64,000 nt of DNA from Actinomycetota bacterium (GTDB taxonomy: Bacteria > Actinomycetota > Actinomycetes > S36-B12), in assembly GCA_030684515.1 (NCBI GenBank), contig JAUXVJ010000009.1, positions 434,001-498,000 of the forward strand. The letters are read 5' to 3'. The notes beneath the pieces are model-generated. The model saw nothing but the letters and a program-made list of their open reading frames with translations, had not been told where the DNA came from and searched no databases. Positions 41,474-51,610 of this stretch are shown here, piece by piece. The translations under genes and the position numbers were made by a program. Position 1 is the first letter of the stretch. Each line of letters opens with the position of its first letter.

Positions 41474-44165
41474 TCGTGACGGACAGTGCGTGTGTCATCG
41501 CAGGATCGATCTCAATGCCCGCTGCACGGTCCTTACGAACTCGATCGAGCAAGGTGACCTGCAAGGTGTGCAGCGGAAGCAGGTAGGTGTCGCGAACGGC
41601 GAGGGTCCGCTGCAATGTGGGATTGTTACCGAGCAGTTCCTCGCTGTTTGTGATGGCCAAGACCTCTGTCACTGTCTGATCGAACTCACTTCGAATCAGT
41701 TCAAATGAATCGCGCAGATCCTCGTCGACCAGGGCATCGATGTAGGAAGCAGCAACGGTGAGATCAGTCTTCGCCAAGGTCATCTCCACATTGGAAATGA
41801 AGTTTCCGAAGAACTCCCAGCCCTGATACATATTTGCCAGTTCTCCTCCGAAGCCGGCCGCGCGTGCCGCGGCAAGGCCGGAGCCCACGCCGAACCAACC
41901 CGGCACGATCTGGCGCGATTGCGTCCAGCCAAAGACCCATGGAATAGCGCGAAGTCCACTGATGCCAGCCGAAGTGTCTGGTCGACGGGACGGACGCGAA
42001 CCAAGATGCATGCCGCCGAACTCATCAACGGGTGTGGACGCGGCGAAGTACCGCGGCAGCAATGGATGCTCGACGAGGGCTCGGTATTGGTCCTGCGCAG
42101 CGGTGGAGGCCAGGTTCATCACGGCATCCCACTTGGTTCGCTGCTCCAGGGACACGCGTGGAGTTTGGTGCAGCAGGGTCGCGTCCATCACCGCGGCGAC
42201 CATCTGCTCCAGATTGTCGCGCGCCAGAGTCGGCAGCAGGTACTTGTCGGAGATGACCTCGCCTTGCTCGGTGACCTTGATCTCGCCGTCGAGCACGCCC
42301 CAAGGTTGCGCCAGAATCGCCTGATATGTGGGACCACCGCCGCGACCGACAGTGCCACCGCGGCCATGGAACAGCCGGAGCCGAACACCGTGTGCAGAAG
42401 CAATGTCACGCAGTCGTCTCTGAGCCAGATGAATCTCCCATTGCGACGTGGTGATGCCGGCATCTTTATTTGAATCCGAATATCCGAGCATCACTTCTTG
42501 TACGTCGCCGCGGGAGGCAACGAGTTGTCGATACACCGGATCACTCAACAAGGTGTCCACGATCTCACCGGCAGCTCGCAACTCGTCGACAGTTTCAAGC
42601 AGTGGGACGAATCCGACTCTCGAACTGCACGTTACTGGGTCGACAAGCCCGGCCTCGCGGGCGAGCACGACTGCCGCCAGCACATCGTCAGCGCCTTGGG
42701 TCATGGAGATGATGCACGACTCGATCGCACCATCACCGAATTGGCGTAGCGCTTGGCCAGCCGCAACAAAGGTGTCATAGGTGCGATGCCCGAGTTCATC
42801 CAAAGGCGGTGGTGTTGGGGCAAGGGGACGCAGGGAGGCAAGTTCGTTCTTGAGTACTTGCAGGCGATCCGCACGCGAAAGGCTTGAGTAGTCCGCGGAT
42901 GTCAGACGCACCCGATCAAGCAGTTGGCCTATGGCGTGGTGGTACTGCTCGGCATGTTCACGAATGTCCAGTGTCGCCAGATTCAAACCAAGGCAGGACA
43001 CAAGTCGAATGGCATGATCCAGACTGCCGAAGGCCGCTCGCGTGCTGCCACTTTCGATGACGGCGTCGCGCACGTGAAGCAGGTCGATCAGCAGCTCTTC
43101 GGTAGTGGCGTAGTCACGGCCATTCTGGTGGGGTCGATGTCGGCGATTTGTCGTCAGCCCCAGGCGTAGGCGAATGATGCGCAACTTCAGTCGAATTGGC
43201 TCATCGGCGTTGATCACGAGGTAGCGACTGTCGAACTCCGGTAGGAGCAACAGATCCGCAGCCACAATTTCGCGCAAGGTGCTTGCTGTGCCACTGATGC
43301 GTTCTGATATCGAGAGTTGGTCTATCAGGTTCTCGATGTGCGGGATCAAGGCCTGCACTGCCTGTTCGCGTTGGAACATCAGCACTTCGCCAGTGACTTC
43401 AGGCGTCACAAATGGATTGCCATCGCGATCGCCACCGATCCAGCTGCCGAAAGTCAACGGCTGGGCGTGCGAATCAAGTGCGACGCCAAGGTAGGCAAAG
43501 GCCTTGGTCAGATCATCAAGCACTGATCCAAGTGGTCCCTTGCTCAGGTCTGTGAGGTAGTGCAGAACATTGCGCGCCTCGTCGATCACCTGTGGGCGGT
43601 CGTGGCGCAATTCATCGGTCTGCCACAGCAGATCAATGAGTTCTGCGATGGACGCGCGATGCGGAAGCGCATCTCCACGCTCGTCGTCATGCAGGAGCAG
43701 CGAGGCCAGCCGCCGCAACTTGACCAGCACGGACCGACGAGCGGCTTCCGTTGGATGCGCGGTGAAGACCGGGCGCACGGAGAGCACTTGAGTCAGATGC
43801 ATGACTTCGGCAGCTGAGACCTTGGCTTGCAAGGCGGCCGTGGCAACCTGCTGCATGGGTCCACCGGTAAGCAGTCGTTGCTCAGTAACGCCTCGGGAGC
43901 GCTCGACCTGTTCAGCAATATTTGCAAGGTCGAAGTAGATAGAGAAGGCTCTGGCCAATCTGGTGGCAGTCGGCAGATCGACAGACTCCAGCAGGACTCG
44001 AGCCTGGGCTGGGTCTCGCCTGACCGCATGGCGGACTTCCTCGACCAAATCCAGAAGACTTTGGCCCTCCTGTCGGGCCATTGTCTCGCCCAGGAGCTGT
44101 CCCAGTTCTCGAATATGAGCCCTCAATCGGGCGTCCGAGCTGTGTGCTTGGTCGCCCGCTGGCAT
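41436..44165 (-). CDS. ppc: Phosphoenolpyruvate carboxylase
   Basis: Anaplerotic enzyme converting PEP and bicarbonate to oxaloacetate; 909 residues, typical length. The catalytic-His segment is VFTAHPTEAARRSVL, the PEP-binding loop is LFHGRGGTVGRGGGPTY, and the GFGWTQSRQ-like part (RAIPWVFGWTQSRQIVPGWF) and the C-terminal end RNTG are conserved. It is transcribed away from clpC, with a 218-base gap between the two starts. Confidence 0.96.
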   Translation of the reverse strand: MPAGDQAHSSDARLRAHIRELGQLLGETMARQEGQSLLDLVEEVRHAVRRDPAQARVLLESVDLPTATRLARAFSIYFDLANIAEQVERSRGVTEQRLLTGGPMQQVATAALQAKVSAAEVMHLTQVLSVRPVFTAHPTEAARRSVLVKLRRLASLLLHDDERGDALPHRASIAELIDLLWQTDELRHDRPQVIDEARNVLHYLTDLSKGPLGSVLDDLTKAFAYLGVALDSHAQPLTFGSWIGGDRDGNPFVTPEVTGEVLMFQREQAVQALIPHIENLIDQLSISERISGTASTLREIVAADLLLLPEFDSRYLVINADEPIRLKLRIIRLRLGLTTNRRHRPHQNGRDYATTEELLIDLLHVRDAVIESGSTRAAFGSLDHAIRLVSCLGLNLATLDIREHAEQYHHAIGQLLDRVRLTSADYSSLSRADRLQVLKNELASLRPLAPTPPPLDELGHRTYDTFVAAGQALRQFGDGAIESCIISMTQGADDVLAAVVLAREAGLVDPVTCSSRVGFVPLLETVDELRAAGEIVDTLLSDPVYRQLVASRGDVQEVMLGYSDSNKDAGITTSQWEIHLAQRRLRDIASAHGVRLRLFHGRGGTVGRGGGPTYQAILAQPWGVLDGEIKVTEQGEVISDKYLLPTLARDNLEQMVAAVMDATLLHQTPRVSLEQRTKWDAVMNLASTAAQDQYRALVEHPLLPRYFAASTPVDEFGGMHLGSRPSRRPDTSAGISGLRAIPWVFGWTQSRQIVPGWFGVGSGLAAARAAGFGGELANMYQGWEFFGNFISNVEMTLAKTDLTVAASYIDALVDEDLRDSFELIRSEFDQTVTEVLAITNSEELLGNNPTLQRTLAVRDTYLLPLHTLQVTLLDRVRKDRAAGIEIDPAMTHALSVTINGIATGLRNTG

Positions 44166-44211
44166 GCACCTATCCTCGTACAGGTGCGTTTCCAGTGCGT
44201 TACATGAGGCT

Positions 44212-44227
44212 GTTCGCGGCCGGCGTA
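44212..44227 (+). promoter_or_regulatory. Possible ClgR-type site upstream of clpC
   Basis: The segment GTTCGCGGCCGGCGTA has the CGC-N5-GCG spacing found in actinobacterial ClgR operators ahead of clp genes. The inner bases do not fit the consensus well, and no ClgR gene is in the window. This is a weak call made because of its position. Confidence 0.25.
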
Positions 44228-44336
44228 CACGTGAAAGGGAAGGTTCTGGCCCAACTCGTGGTTCTCTTATCTACAGCGTCCGCCGTCATACGGCTGTAAT
44301 CGAAGGCGGATTACAGTTGGGACTGCAGGAACGAAA

Positions 44337-44362
44337 AACTGCTGGGACAATTCCCAGCAGTT
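44337..44362 (+). promoter_or_regulatory. Perfect inverted repeat in the clpC leader
   Basis: Arms AACTGCTGGGA (44337-44347) and TCCCAGCAGTT (44352-44362) with a 4-base CAAT loop form an 11-bp dyad about 20 bases upstream of the clpC ATG. It could be an RNA hairpin affecting initiation of clpC or a DNA operator. It is not a CIRCE or HAIR element as I know them. Confidence 0.6.
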
Positions 44363-44383
44363 GACGAAGAGGGGTGTGTGGCG

Positions 44384-46876
44384 ATGTTTGAGCGGTTTAC
44401 CGACCGAGCCCGACGAGTAGTGGTGCTTGCGCAAGAGGAAGCGCGCATGCTCAACCACAACTACATCGGCACTGAGCACATTCTTCTTGGCCTGATCCAC
44501 GAGGGTGAAGGCGTAGCCGCCAAGGCCCTTGAGAGTCTGGGCATCTCACTTGAAGCCGTGCGCAGCCAGGTAGAGGAAATCATCGGCCAGGGGCAACAGG
44601 CTCCAAGTGGTCACATCCCCTTCACCCCACGTGCCAAGAAGGTCCTCGAACTGTCCCTGCGTGAGGCCCTGCAACTGGGACACAACTACATCGGTACTGA
44701 GCACATCCTTCTTGGCCTGATTCGCGAGGGCGAAGGCGTTGCAGCGCAGGTGCTCGTGAAGCTGGGTGCCGATCTCAATCGCGTGCGCCAGCAGGTGATC
44801 CAGTTGCTCAGTGGCTACCAGGGCAAGGAGCCGGCCAGCGGTGCTGGCCCGGCTGAAGGCACTGCCTCAACCTCATTGGTGCTTGATCAGTTCGGCCGCA
44901 ATCTCACCGTCGCTGCCCGCGAGGGCAAGTTGGACCCGGTCATCGGCCGCGAGAAGGAAATTGAGCGCGTGATGCAGGTGCTGTCACGACGCACCAAGAA
45001 CAACCCGGTCCTGATCGGTGAGCCTGGTGTTGGAAAGACAGCGATCGTCGAAGGCCTTGCGCAGAACATCGTGAAGGGTGAAGTTCCTGAGACCCTGAAG
45101 GACAAGCAGCTGTACACACTTGACCTCGGTGCTCTTGTTGCTGGCAGTCGTTACCGCGGAGATTTTGAGGAGCGCTTGAAGAAGGTGCTCAAGGAGATCC
45201 GTACTCGCGGCGACATCATCTTGTTCATTGACGAGATGCACACCCTTGTCGGTGCTGGTGCAGCCGAAGGCGCGATCGATGCCGCAAGCATCCTGAAGCC
45301 GATGCTGGCCCGTGGCGAACTTCAGACCATCGGGGCCACCACACTCGATGAGTACCGCAAGCACATCGAGAAGGACGCCGCTCTTGAGCGCCGATTCGCA
45401 CCTATTCAGGTGGACGCCCCTGATGTGGCGCACACGGTTGAGATTCTCAAGGGTCTTCGTGATCGCTATGAGTCCCATCACCGGGTTTCCATCACTGACG
45501 GCGCTCTTGATGCGGCTGCGCGATTGTCTGACCGTTACATCTCAGATCGTCAACTCCCAGACAAGGCCATTGACCTCATCGACGAGGCCGGATCGCGGCT
45601 GCGCATTCGTCGGATGACTGCACCACCAGACCTCCGTGAGTTCGACGACCGCATTGCAGTGGTGCGCCGTGAGAAGGAATCCGCTATTGACGCGCAGGAC
45701 TTCGAGAAGGCAGCTTCTCTTCGCGATGATGAGAAGAACCTGATTGCTGACAAGGCCCAGCGTGAGAAGGAATGGAAGGCAGGCGATCTTGATGTCGTCG
45801 CCGAGGTCGATGAGCGCCTGATCGGTGAAGTGTTGGCGCTGATGACCGGCATTCCGGTCACTGATCTGACTGAAGACGATCTGGCACGACTGCTGCGCAT
45901 GGAAGATGAGCTGCACAGGCGCGTCATCGGACAGAGCCAGGCAGTCAAGGCCCTTTCCAAGTCAATCCGTCGCACACGTGCTGGTTTGAAGGATCCCAAG
46001 CGGCCTTCAGGTTCATTCATCTTCGCCGGGCCCTCGGGCGTGGGCAAGACCGAATTGAGCAAGGCACTGGCCGAGTTCCTGTTTGGCAACGAGGATGCAC
46101 TGATCTCTCTCGACATGAGTGAGTACTCAGAGCGTCACACCGCTTCTCGCCTGTTTGGTTCACCTCCGGGATACGTCGGATACGAGGAGGGTGGCCAACT
46201 CACCGAGAAAGTGCGGCGCAAGCCATTCTCCGTTGTGCTCTTCGACGAGATCGAGAAAGCACATCCGGACATCTTCAACTCGCTGCTTCAGGTACTCGAA
46301 GAAGGCCGACTGACGGACGCTCAAGGCCGGGCCGTGGACTTCAAGAACACCGTGATCATCATGACCACCAACCTTGGCAGTCGCGATGTATCGCAAGGTG
46401 TGCTGCTCGGCTTCGCTCCTGAGAACGAAGGCGAGACTGGCTACGAACGCATGAAGGCAAAGGTGCAGCAGGAACTCAAGCAGCACTTCCGCCCTGAATT
46501 CCTGAACCGCATTGACGATGTCATCGTCTTCCACCAGCTCACTGAGCTTGAGATCGTCGAAATTGTCGACCTCATGATCGCCAGCCTGGAGAAGCGTCTT
46601 GCCGACAAGGACATCGACATTGAGTTGACCACTGCCGCAAAGGCACTGGTTGCTGAGCGGGGCTACGACGCCCAGCTCGGAGCGCGACCACTGCGTCGAG
46701 CAATTCAGCGCGATATCGAGGATCCACTGAGCGAGAAGATGCTGTTCGGAGATCTCAAGCCGGGCAACATCGTTGTCGTGGATGTTGAAGGCGAAGGTGA
46801 CCAGCGCGAGCTGACCTTCACCGCCACGCCACGCGCGGTTCTTCCAGACATGCCTCCAGTCGAGACGGCCGGTTAA
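44384..46876 (+). CDS. clpC: ClpC-type AAA+ unfoldase of the Clp protease
   Basis: 830-residue Hsp100 chaperone that feeds substrates to ClpP. It has two N-terminal Clp repeats (residues ~3-145, both containing [13 protein letters not shown]), AAA module 1 with GEPGVGKT (212-219), a UVR-containing middle region ([20 protein letters not shown] onward), and AAA module 2 with [10 protein letters not shown] and a C-terminal D2-small domain. The ATG at 44384 gives the canonical [14 protein letters not shown] start. The preceding leader carries a perfect dyad. It is convergent on mutY with a 4-base overlap. Confidence 0.97.
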   Translation: MFERFTDRARRVVVLAQEEARMLNHNYIGTEHILLGLIHEGEGVAAKALESLGISLEAVRSQVEEIIGQGQQAPSGHIPFTPRAKKVLELSLREALQLGHNYIGTEHILLGLIREGEGVAAQVLVKLGADLNRVRQQVIQLLSGYQGKEPASGAGPAEGTASTSLVLDQFGRNLTVAAREGKLDPVIGREKEIERVMQVLSRRTKNNPVLIGEPGVGKTAIVEGLAQNIVKGEVPETLKDKQLYTLDLGALVAGSRYRGDFEERLKKVLKEIRTRGDIILFIDEMHTLVGAGAAEGAIDAASILKPMLARGELQTIGATTLDEYRKHIEKDAALERRFAPIQVDAPDVAHTVEILKGLRDRYESHHRVSITDGALDAAARLSDRYISDRQLPDKAIDLIDEAGSRLRIRRMTAPPDLREFDDRIAVVRREKESAIDAQDFEKAASLRDDEKNLIADKAQREKEWKAGDLDVVAEVDERLIGEVLALMTGIPVTDLTEDDLARLLRMEDELHRRVIGQSQAVKALSKSIRRTRAGLKDPKRPSGSFIFAGPSGVGKTELSKALAEFLFGNEDALISLDMSEYSERHTASRLFGSPPGYVGYEEGGQLTEKVRRKPFSVVLFDEIEKAHPDIFNSLLQVLEEGRLTDAQGRAVDFKNTVIIMTTNLGSRDVSQGVLLGFAPENEGETGYERMKAKVQQELKQHFRPEFLNRIDDVIVFHQLTELEIVEIVDLMIASLEKRLADKDIDIELTTAAKALVAERGYDAQLGARPLRRAIQRDIEDPLSEKMLFGDLKPGNIVVVDVEGEGDQRELTFTATPRAVLPDMPPVETAG

Positions 46877-47736
46877 TTCACTGGTAGCGCGTACCCCTTG
46901 GGGGTGCGCGCTACCAGGCCGTCTGCAATCAGGCTTGCCAACGCGCGTTCGCGTTGCTCCACATCAGGCCAAGCTGCCTCGATCGCGCTCTTGGGGTCAC
47001 TAGCGGTCACCGCCTTCAGCAGTGCTCCACGCGCCTGCCGATCACTGCCCTCGAAGCGGGGCTGCTTGCGTGCTGCAGGGGCATTCAGTGGTTGACCAGC
47101 CGCAAGCCAGCGGCAGGTGTCCGCAATCGGGCAGAGCTGGCACTTGGGAGCTCGGGCGGTGCACACCACAGCGCCGAGCTCCATCACAGCAGCTGACCAC
47201 CGAGCGCCAGACCTCCTAGAAAGCAGACTCTGAGCCAGTTCGCGCTCGGCGTTGGTCAAATGCGCCGTCACGCCTGCCCGCCCAGCCCAGGCTCGTGCGA
47301 TGACTCGGCGGATGTTGGTGTCCAGGACGAGAGCTGGCTGGCCGAATGCGAATGCAGCGACGGCCGCAGCTGTGTAGTGCCCAACGCCTGGCAGAGTCAG
47401 CAAGGCAGATTCTTCGCTAGGCACTTCGCCGTCCCACCGTTCCACGATCATGTGCGCGGTGGCATGCAGACGGATTGCGCGACGCGGATATCCCAAGCCC
47501 TGCCAGGCACGCAGCACTTCAGCAATGGGAGCCGAGGCCAACGAGGCAGCCGTTGGCCATGCTCGCATCCATTGATTCCACTTTGGGGTGACCCGATCGA
47601 CTTGGGTCTGCTGCAGCATGAATTCGCTGACCAGGATTCCCCAAGGCGAGACCTCCGGATCTCGCCATGGCAGTGGTCGAGAGTTCTTCTCAAACCACCG
47701 AATCACTCGGTTGACTTCCACCGATGATCGCGCCAC
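46873..47736 (-). CDS. mutY: A/G-specific adenine glycosylase
   Basis: Removes adenine mispaired with 8-oxoguanine; 287 residues. The catalytic Glu is in [14 protein letters not shown], the helix-hairpin-helix is [18 protein letters not shown] with the catalytic Asp in VLDTNIRRV, and the [4Fe-4S] ligands are in [17 protein letters not shown]. The C-terminal NUDIX-like 8-oxoG domain is reduced to a short, divergent tail, as in other actinobacteria. Position near clpC and radA is conserved. Confidence 0.95.
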   Translation of the reverse strand: MARSSVEVNRVIRWFEKNSRPLPWRDPEVSPWGILVSEFMLQQTQVDRVTPKWNQWMRAWPTAASLASAPIAEVLRAWQGLGYPRRAIRLHATAHMIVERWDGEVPSEESALLTLPGVGHYTAAAVAAFAFGQPALVLDTNIRRVIARAWAGRAGVTAHLTNAERELAQSLLSRRSGARWSAAVMELGAVVCTARAPKCQLCPIADTCRWLAAGQPLNAPAARKQPRFEGSDRQARGALLKAVTASDPKSAIEAAWPDVEQRERALASLIADGLVARTPKGYALPVN

Positions 47737-47775
47737 GAGTGGATCGTCGCATGACTAGGCAGCCCTGCCAGTACC

Positions 47776-48417
47776 GTGTCCATCGTGAGCGGAGTGATGA
47801 CACCACGTGGACCGGAGCCACCATCGGTGTATTGGGTGCGACGCATTGCCGTGGCGCTTGTCGTGCTTACCGTGCTCATTGGACTGTGGTGGTTGTTTGC
47901 CGGACTCTCAAGTTCTGATGCCGATGTCAGCCCCAGCGCTACGTCTTCGTCAAGCGCTTCTCCAGCGGAGAGCATCACTCCAGCAGCGAGCACTACTCCG
48001 GTTGCAGCGCCTGATCCCTCGAACCTGTGCCCTGACGCCAGTATTGGGGTGTCCGCAACAACTGATTCATCGACCTACCCCGTAGGAGCGACTCCGCGAC
48101 TGACGCTCACGATCCAGAACATCGGCAACTTTGCCTGTACCCGAGATATCGGCCCCAAGGCCAACGAACTGGCGATCACTTCGGGCGGATTCCCGGTGTG
48201 GTCCAGCGATGCATGCAATGCCAGCAAGACGACCAAGCCTTCGGTGCTGGAAGCCGGCGAGAAGGTGGCGTCCAGCATTACGTGGGACGGACGCCTATCG
48301 AGTCAGGACTGCAACAAGCAGGGCGCGGTGGCCAAGGCCGGCTCCTATGACCTGACCGGCAGCAATGATCGTGTGCAAAGTGACAAGACGCCATTTGCCC
48401 TGACCTCCAAGAACTAG
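47776..48417 (+). CDS. Membrane-anchored Ser-rich exported protein, unknown function
   Basis: A 213-residue protein. The N-terminus is proline-containing and cytoplasmic, followed by one membrane anchor (IAVALVVLTVLIGLWWLFAG, about 24-43), a Ser/Ala/Pro/Thr linker (44-80), and an extracytoplasmic beta-rich domain (about 83-205) with four Cys that may form disulfides (SNLCPDASIGV, FACTRDIG, DACNAS, DCNKQG). It resembles the C-terminal part of small actinobacterial exported domains of DUF4232-like type, but I am not sure. It lies between mutY (divergent) and radA (convergent, 4-base overlap). Confidence 0.7.
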   Translation: MSIVSGVMTPRGPEPPSVYWVRRIAVALVVLTVLIGLWWLFAGLSSSDADVSPSATSSSSASPAESITPAASTTPVAAPDPSNLCPDASIGVSATTDSSTYPVGATPRLTLTIQNIGNFACTRDIGPKANELAITSGGFPVWSSDACNASKTTKPSVLEAGEKVASSITWDGRLSSQDCNKQGAVAKAGSYDLTGSNDRVQSDKTPFALTSKN

Positions 48418-49802
48418 CGCGCCCGGCCAGTTTGCAGCGCGGTAATCGCCCGAGCCAGAGTCGGCACCTCGATAAGTTCGAGCTCACCATCGCGCACGCG
48501 ACTCTTTGTGCCCACCGGAACAAGCAATCGGCGGAATCCGAGGCGGGCAGCTTCGCTCACTCGTTCGGTCATATGTGGCACTGGACGAACATCGCCAGAC
48601 AGGGTGACTTCGCCGATTGCGGCGAGATCAAGGGCGATGGCCGAGTCGTTGCTCGCTGAGACAACTGCCAGGGACACAGCAAGATCACTTCCGGGATCTG
48701 AAAGTCGCATGCCGCCAATGGTGGCCAGGAACACATCCTTGTCGAACAGTCGCAAGGACGCAGTGCGCTCAGCTACCGCAATGAGCATTGCCATCCGGGA
48801 GTTATCCAGACCAGAAACCCCGCGTCGAGGATTGGGGTTGGTTGTGGCAGCTACCAGCGCCTGCACCTCAGCGGTGAGCGCACGATTGCCCTCAACGGTG
48901 ACCGTGATGCAGGTGCCGGGCACGGCTGTATCGCGATGGCCGCGAAAGAGCATGCTCGGATCAAGGACCTCTTGCATGCCGATATCAGTTTGCTCAAAGG
49001 CCGCGACCTCCAAAGAGCCGTAGCGGTTCTTCACAGACCGCAACAGACGCAAGGAGGTGTGCGGATCGCCTTCAAGGGAGAGCGTTGCATCGACGATGTG
49101 CTCAAGAGCTCGAGGTCCGGCCACATTTGAATCCTTGGTGACCTGGCCGATCAAGATGATGGGCACATTGCGGGTCTTGGCGATCCGCGTGAGGGCTTGG
49201 GCGACTTCCATGACCTGGGTGACGCCACCCGCGCGACCTTCGATATCTGAAGACGCCATCGTCTGCACCGAGTCGACAATCACGAGTGCGAGTTCGGGGG
49301 AGTGGGCGTCGATGTGGCCGATGGCGGCCGAGAGCTCAGTGTCGTCGGCGAGCAGCAGGTGCTCACTTGTGGCGCCAATCCGCTGGGCGCGGATGGCGAT
49401 CTGCTCAACGGATTCCTCGCCGGAGATATACAGCACGGTACGCGCGAGTCGGGTGGCCAGGCTGTTGGCTACAGCGAGCACCAGAGTGCTCTTGCCTGAG
49501 CCGGGTGCGCCACTGAGCAGGCACATCTGGCCAGCGACCAGCCCGCCACCGAGGACGCGATCGAATTCACCGACACCAGTGGTCAGCCGGGGAATGGGGC
49601 CGGAACTGGCAACTGCCGAGACGGGCCGGGCCGGCCGTGCCGGTGCTGTCCCGGTCAGGGCGCTCTTCATCCCAGGACTTGCGGTGACGGGGGCATCCAG
49701 ATCCATCGTGGCGAATGCCCCGCAGCGAGGGCAGCGCCCGGCCCAGCGAACCGTGGTTGCGTCGCAGGCGGTGCAACGGTAGGTGGTGGTAGCTCGAGCC
49801 AT
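48414..49802 (-). CDS. radA: DNA repair protein RadA
   Basis: RecA-like helicase that processes recombination intermediates; 462 residues. A zinc finger with Cys10, 13, 24 and 27 (CTACDATTVRWAGRCPRC) is followed by the ATPase domain with Walker A GAPGSGKST (98-106), then the RadA-specific KNRYG motif (VKNRYGSLEV) and a C-terminal Lon-type domain (about 300-450). All key parts are intact. A linker rich in Ala/Pro lies between finger and ATPase. Confidence 0.96.
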   Translation of the reverse strand: MARATTTYRCTACDATTVRWAGRCPRCGAFATMDLDAPVTASPGMKSALTGTAPARPARPVSAVASSGPIPRLTTGVGEFDRVLGGGLVAGQMCLLSGAPGSGKSTLVLAVANSLATRLARTVLYISGEESVEQIAIRAQRIGATSEHLLLADDTELSAAIGHIDAHSPELALVIVDSVQTMASSDIEGRAGGVTQVMEVAQALTRIAKTRNVPIILIGQVTKDSNVAGPRALEHIVDATLSLEGDPHTSLRLLRSVKNRYGSLEVAAFEQTDIGMQEVLDPSMLFRGHRDTAVPGTCITVTVEGNRALTAEVQALVAATTNPNPRRGVSGLDNSRMAMLIAVAERTASLRLFDKDVFLATIGGMRLSDPGSDLAVSLAVVSASNDSAIALDLAAIGEVTLSGDVRPVPHMTERVSEAARLGFRRLLVPVGTKSRVRDGELELIEVPTLARAITALQTGRAR

Positions 49803-49833
49803 GGCCGTGACGCTAGTGCTTAGGCCTGACGCG

Positions 49834-50598
49834 TCATTGCGAGTCGGCCAGATGTGGGGCGATGGTCAAGCCAGTCTTGGCGCGCATCTGCTCCAAAGTG
49901 CTGCAGGCATCGGCCACCAGGGCGTACCCCTGCTCGCCGATCAGCGTGATCAGCTCATTCTTGGCTGAGATATAGACAGGTTCGTTTGCAATGTGGGCTT
50001 CGGAGTTGGCGCTGCAGTACCAGTCAAGATCATGTCCGCCCGGACCCCAGGATCCGCGGTCGTACTCGCTGATGACCACAACGGTCTTCTCGGTCTCGTC
50101 CGGGTGCTCGAGAGTCTCATATGAGCGACGCATAGGGACCTGCCAGCAGACCTCAGGCTTGGTCTCAGTGAATGAGATGCCCTCGTTCTGCGCGAGATGG
50201 TGCAAGGCGCAGCCGTAGCCGCCCTGGAAGTCGGGGTCATTGTGGAAGATGCAGGCGCGGCCGGACTTCTTGCCAACAACGCGCGTCTTCCAGGTGCCGT
50301 CCTCTTTGACCATCCAGCCCTTTTCGGTTCCGGTCTTGTGGTGCTGCCACGTGCTCGCGTCGAGTTTGGCGACCCACTTCTCAGTGCGCTTTCGGTCGTC
50401 CTTGTCCGAGAAGTGCGCGCCCAGCGTGCAGCAGCCAGCTTCCGGAGAGGACTTGTAGATCCCTGGGCATCCGCGGCCAAAAATGCAGGTCCACTTGGAG
50501 GTCAACCACGTCAGGTCAGCGCGAATGCGCTGATTCTCATCGGCGGGGTCAGCGCACTCGAACCACTGTCGCGGGAACTCCAAGAGCACCTCAGGCAT
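49834..50598 (-). CDS. Cys-rich conserved actinobacterial protein
   Basis: A 254-residue soluble protein, highly patterned but of unknown function. It has Cys/His clusters that suggest a metal or Fe-S site: WTCIFGRGCPGIYK, EAGCCTLGAHFSD, GRACIFHNDPDFQGGYGCALH and ETKPEVCWQVPMRR. Similar proteins occur beside radA in other actinobacteria and resemble the YkgJ/DUF3109 style of Cys-rich proteins. The frame is long and clean, starting from an ATG. Confidence 0.72.
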   Translation of the reverse strand: MPEVLLEFPRQWFECADPADENQRIRADLTWLTSKWTCIFGRGCPGIYKSSPEAGCCTLGAHFSDKDDRKRTEKWVAKLDASTWQHHKTGTEKGWMVKEDGTWKTRVVGKKSGRACIFHNDPDFQGGYGCALHHLAQNEGISFTETKPEVCWQVPMRRSYETLEHPDETEKTVVVISEYDRGSWGPGGHDLDWYCSANSEAHIANEPVYISAKNELITLIGEQGYALVADACSTLEQMRAKTGLTIAPHLADSQ

Positions 50599-50686
50599 GA
50601 CGGCAGCCTAGGGCCAACTGTGACGCGCACAGGACACTGGTCGATGCACGTTTGCGCGCATATTTAGATACCGTCAGCAGGTGCGC

Positions 50687-51610
50687 ATGGGAGTTCTCGA
50701 CATCGGTTCAAACACGGTTCATCTGCTGCTTGTAGATGCGCATTACGGAGCCGCGCCAATTCCGGCCTCAAAGTTGAAGATCCCGCTGCGGCTTGCTGAG
50801 CATCTGAGCGCTGACGGCCATATTGCCGATTCGGCAGTCGATGCGCTCATTGCCTTCATTCACAAGTCTCAGGCGCTCTCCGAGGATCTGGGAGTCAGTG
50901 AGCTGATGGCCTTTGCCACCAGTGCTATTCGCGAAGCCGGCAATGGTGAGGCAGTGCTGACCCGTCTGCGCACTGAAACCGGCATTGAGGTGGAGGTGCT
51001 GGCTGGTGAAGACGAAGCCCGGATGACCTTTCTCGCAGTGCGCCGCTGGTTTGGCTGGTCCGCTGGTCGTCTGCTGGTGATGGACATCGGTGGTGGGTCT
51101 CTTGAACTGGCCTCCGGAGTCGATGAGGAGCCCGATGTTGCGGTGTCCCTGCCCTTGGGTGCCGGCCGACTGACTCGAGAATTCCTTTCCGAGGATCCAC
51201 CGAGCGCTGAAGAGCTGCGCGCACTTCGCAAGCACGTGCGGGCATCGATTGCCAGTGTTGTGGGTCGGATGCGCCGCGAAGGCGAACCTCGCATTGGGGT
51301 GGCGTCGTCCAAGACCTTCAAGCAGCTCGCGCGCATCGCTGGTGCCGCGCCGTCAAGTGAAGGCCCGTATGTACGTCGCACCTTGACTCTTGAGAGTGTG
51401 CAGACTCTCGTGCGCGATCTGGCCAAGTTGCCGGCGATTGAGCGCGCCTTGATTCCCGGCGTCTCAGAAGGGCGGGCTGAGCAAATGCTGGCTGGCGCCG
51501 TTGTCGCAGAAGCTGCGATGGAGTTGCTGAGTGTCGATGAGCTCGTGATTTGTCCTTGGGCCCTTCGAGAAGGCGTGATCCTGCATCGGATGGACGGCCT
51601 GCCCGCATGA
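50687..51610 (+). CDS. Ppx/GppA family phosphatase (exopolyphosphatase-like)
   Basis: About 307 residues of the ASKHA fold. The phosphate motifs are [17 protein letters not shown] at the N-terminus and [14 protein letters not shown] in the middle. The size equals the short actinobacterial exopolyphosphatase (Ppx1/Rv0496 type), with no C-terminal HD domain. It would hydrolyse polyphosphate and/or pppGpp. The GTG at 50681 is an alternative start. The stop overlaps the P-type ATPase start (ATGA), and the block then continues to the isomerase and proC. Confidence 0.9.
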   Translation: MGVLDIGSNTVHLLLVDAHYGAAPIPASKLKIPLRLAEHLSADGHIADSAVDALIAFIHKSQALSEDLGVSELMAFATSAIREAGNGEAVLTRLRTETGIEVEVLAGEDEARMTFLAVRRWFGWSAGRLLVMDIGGGSLELASGVDEEPDVAVSLPLGAGRLTREFLSEDPPSAEELRALRKHVRASIASVVGRMRREGEPRIGVASSKTFKQLARIAGAAPSSEGPYVRRTLTLESVQTLVRDLAKLPAIERALIPGVSEGRAEQMLAGAVVAEAAMELLSVDELVICPWALREGVILHRMDGLPA

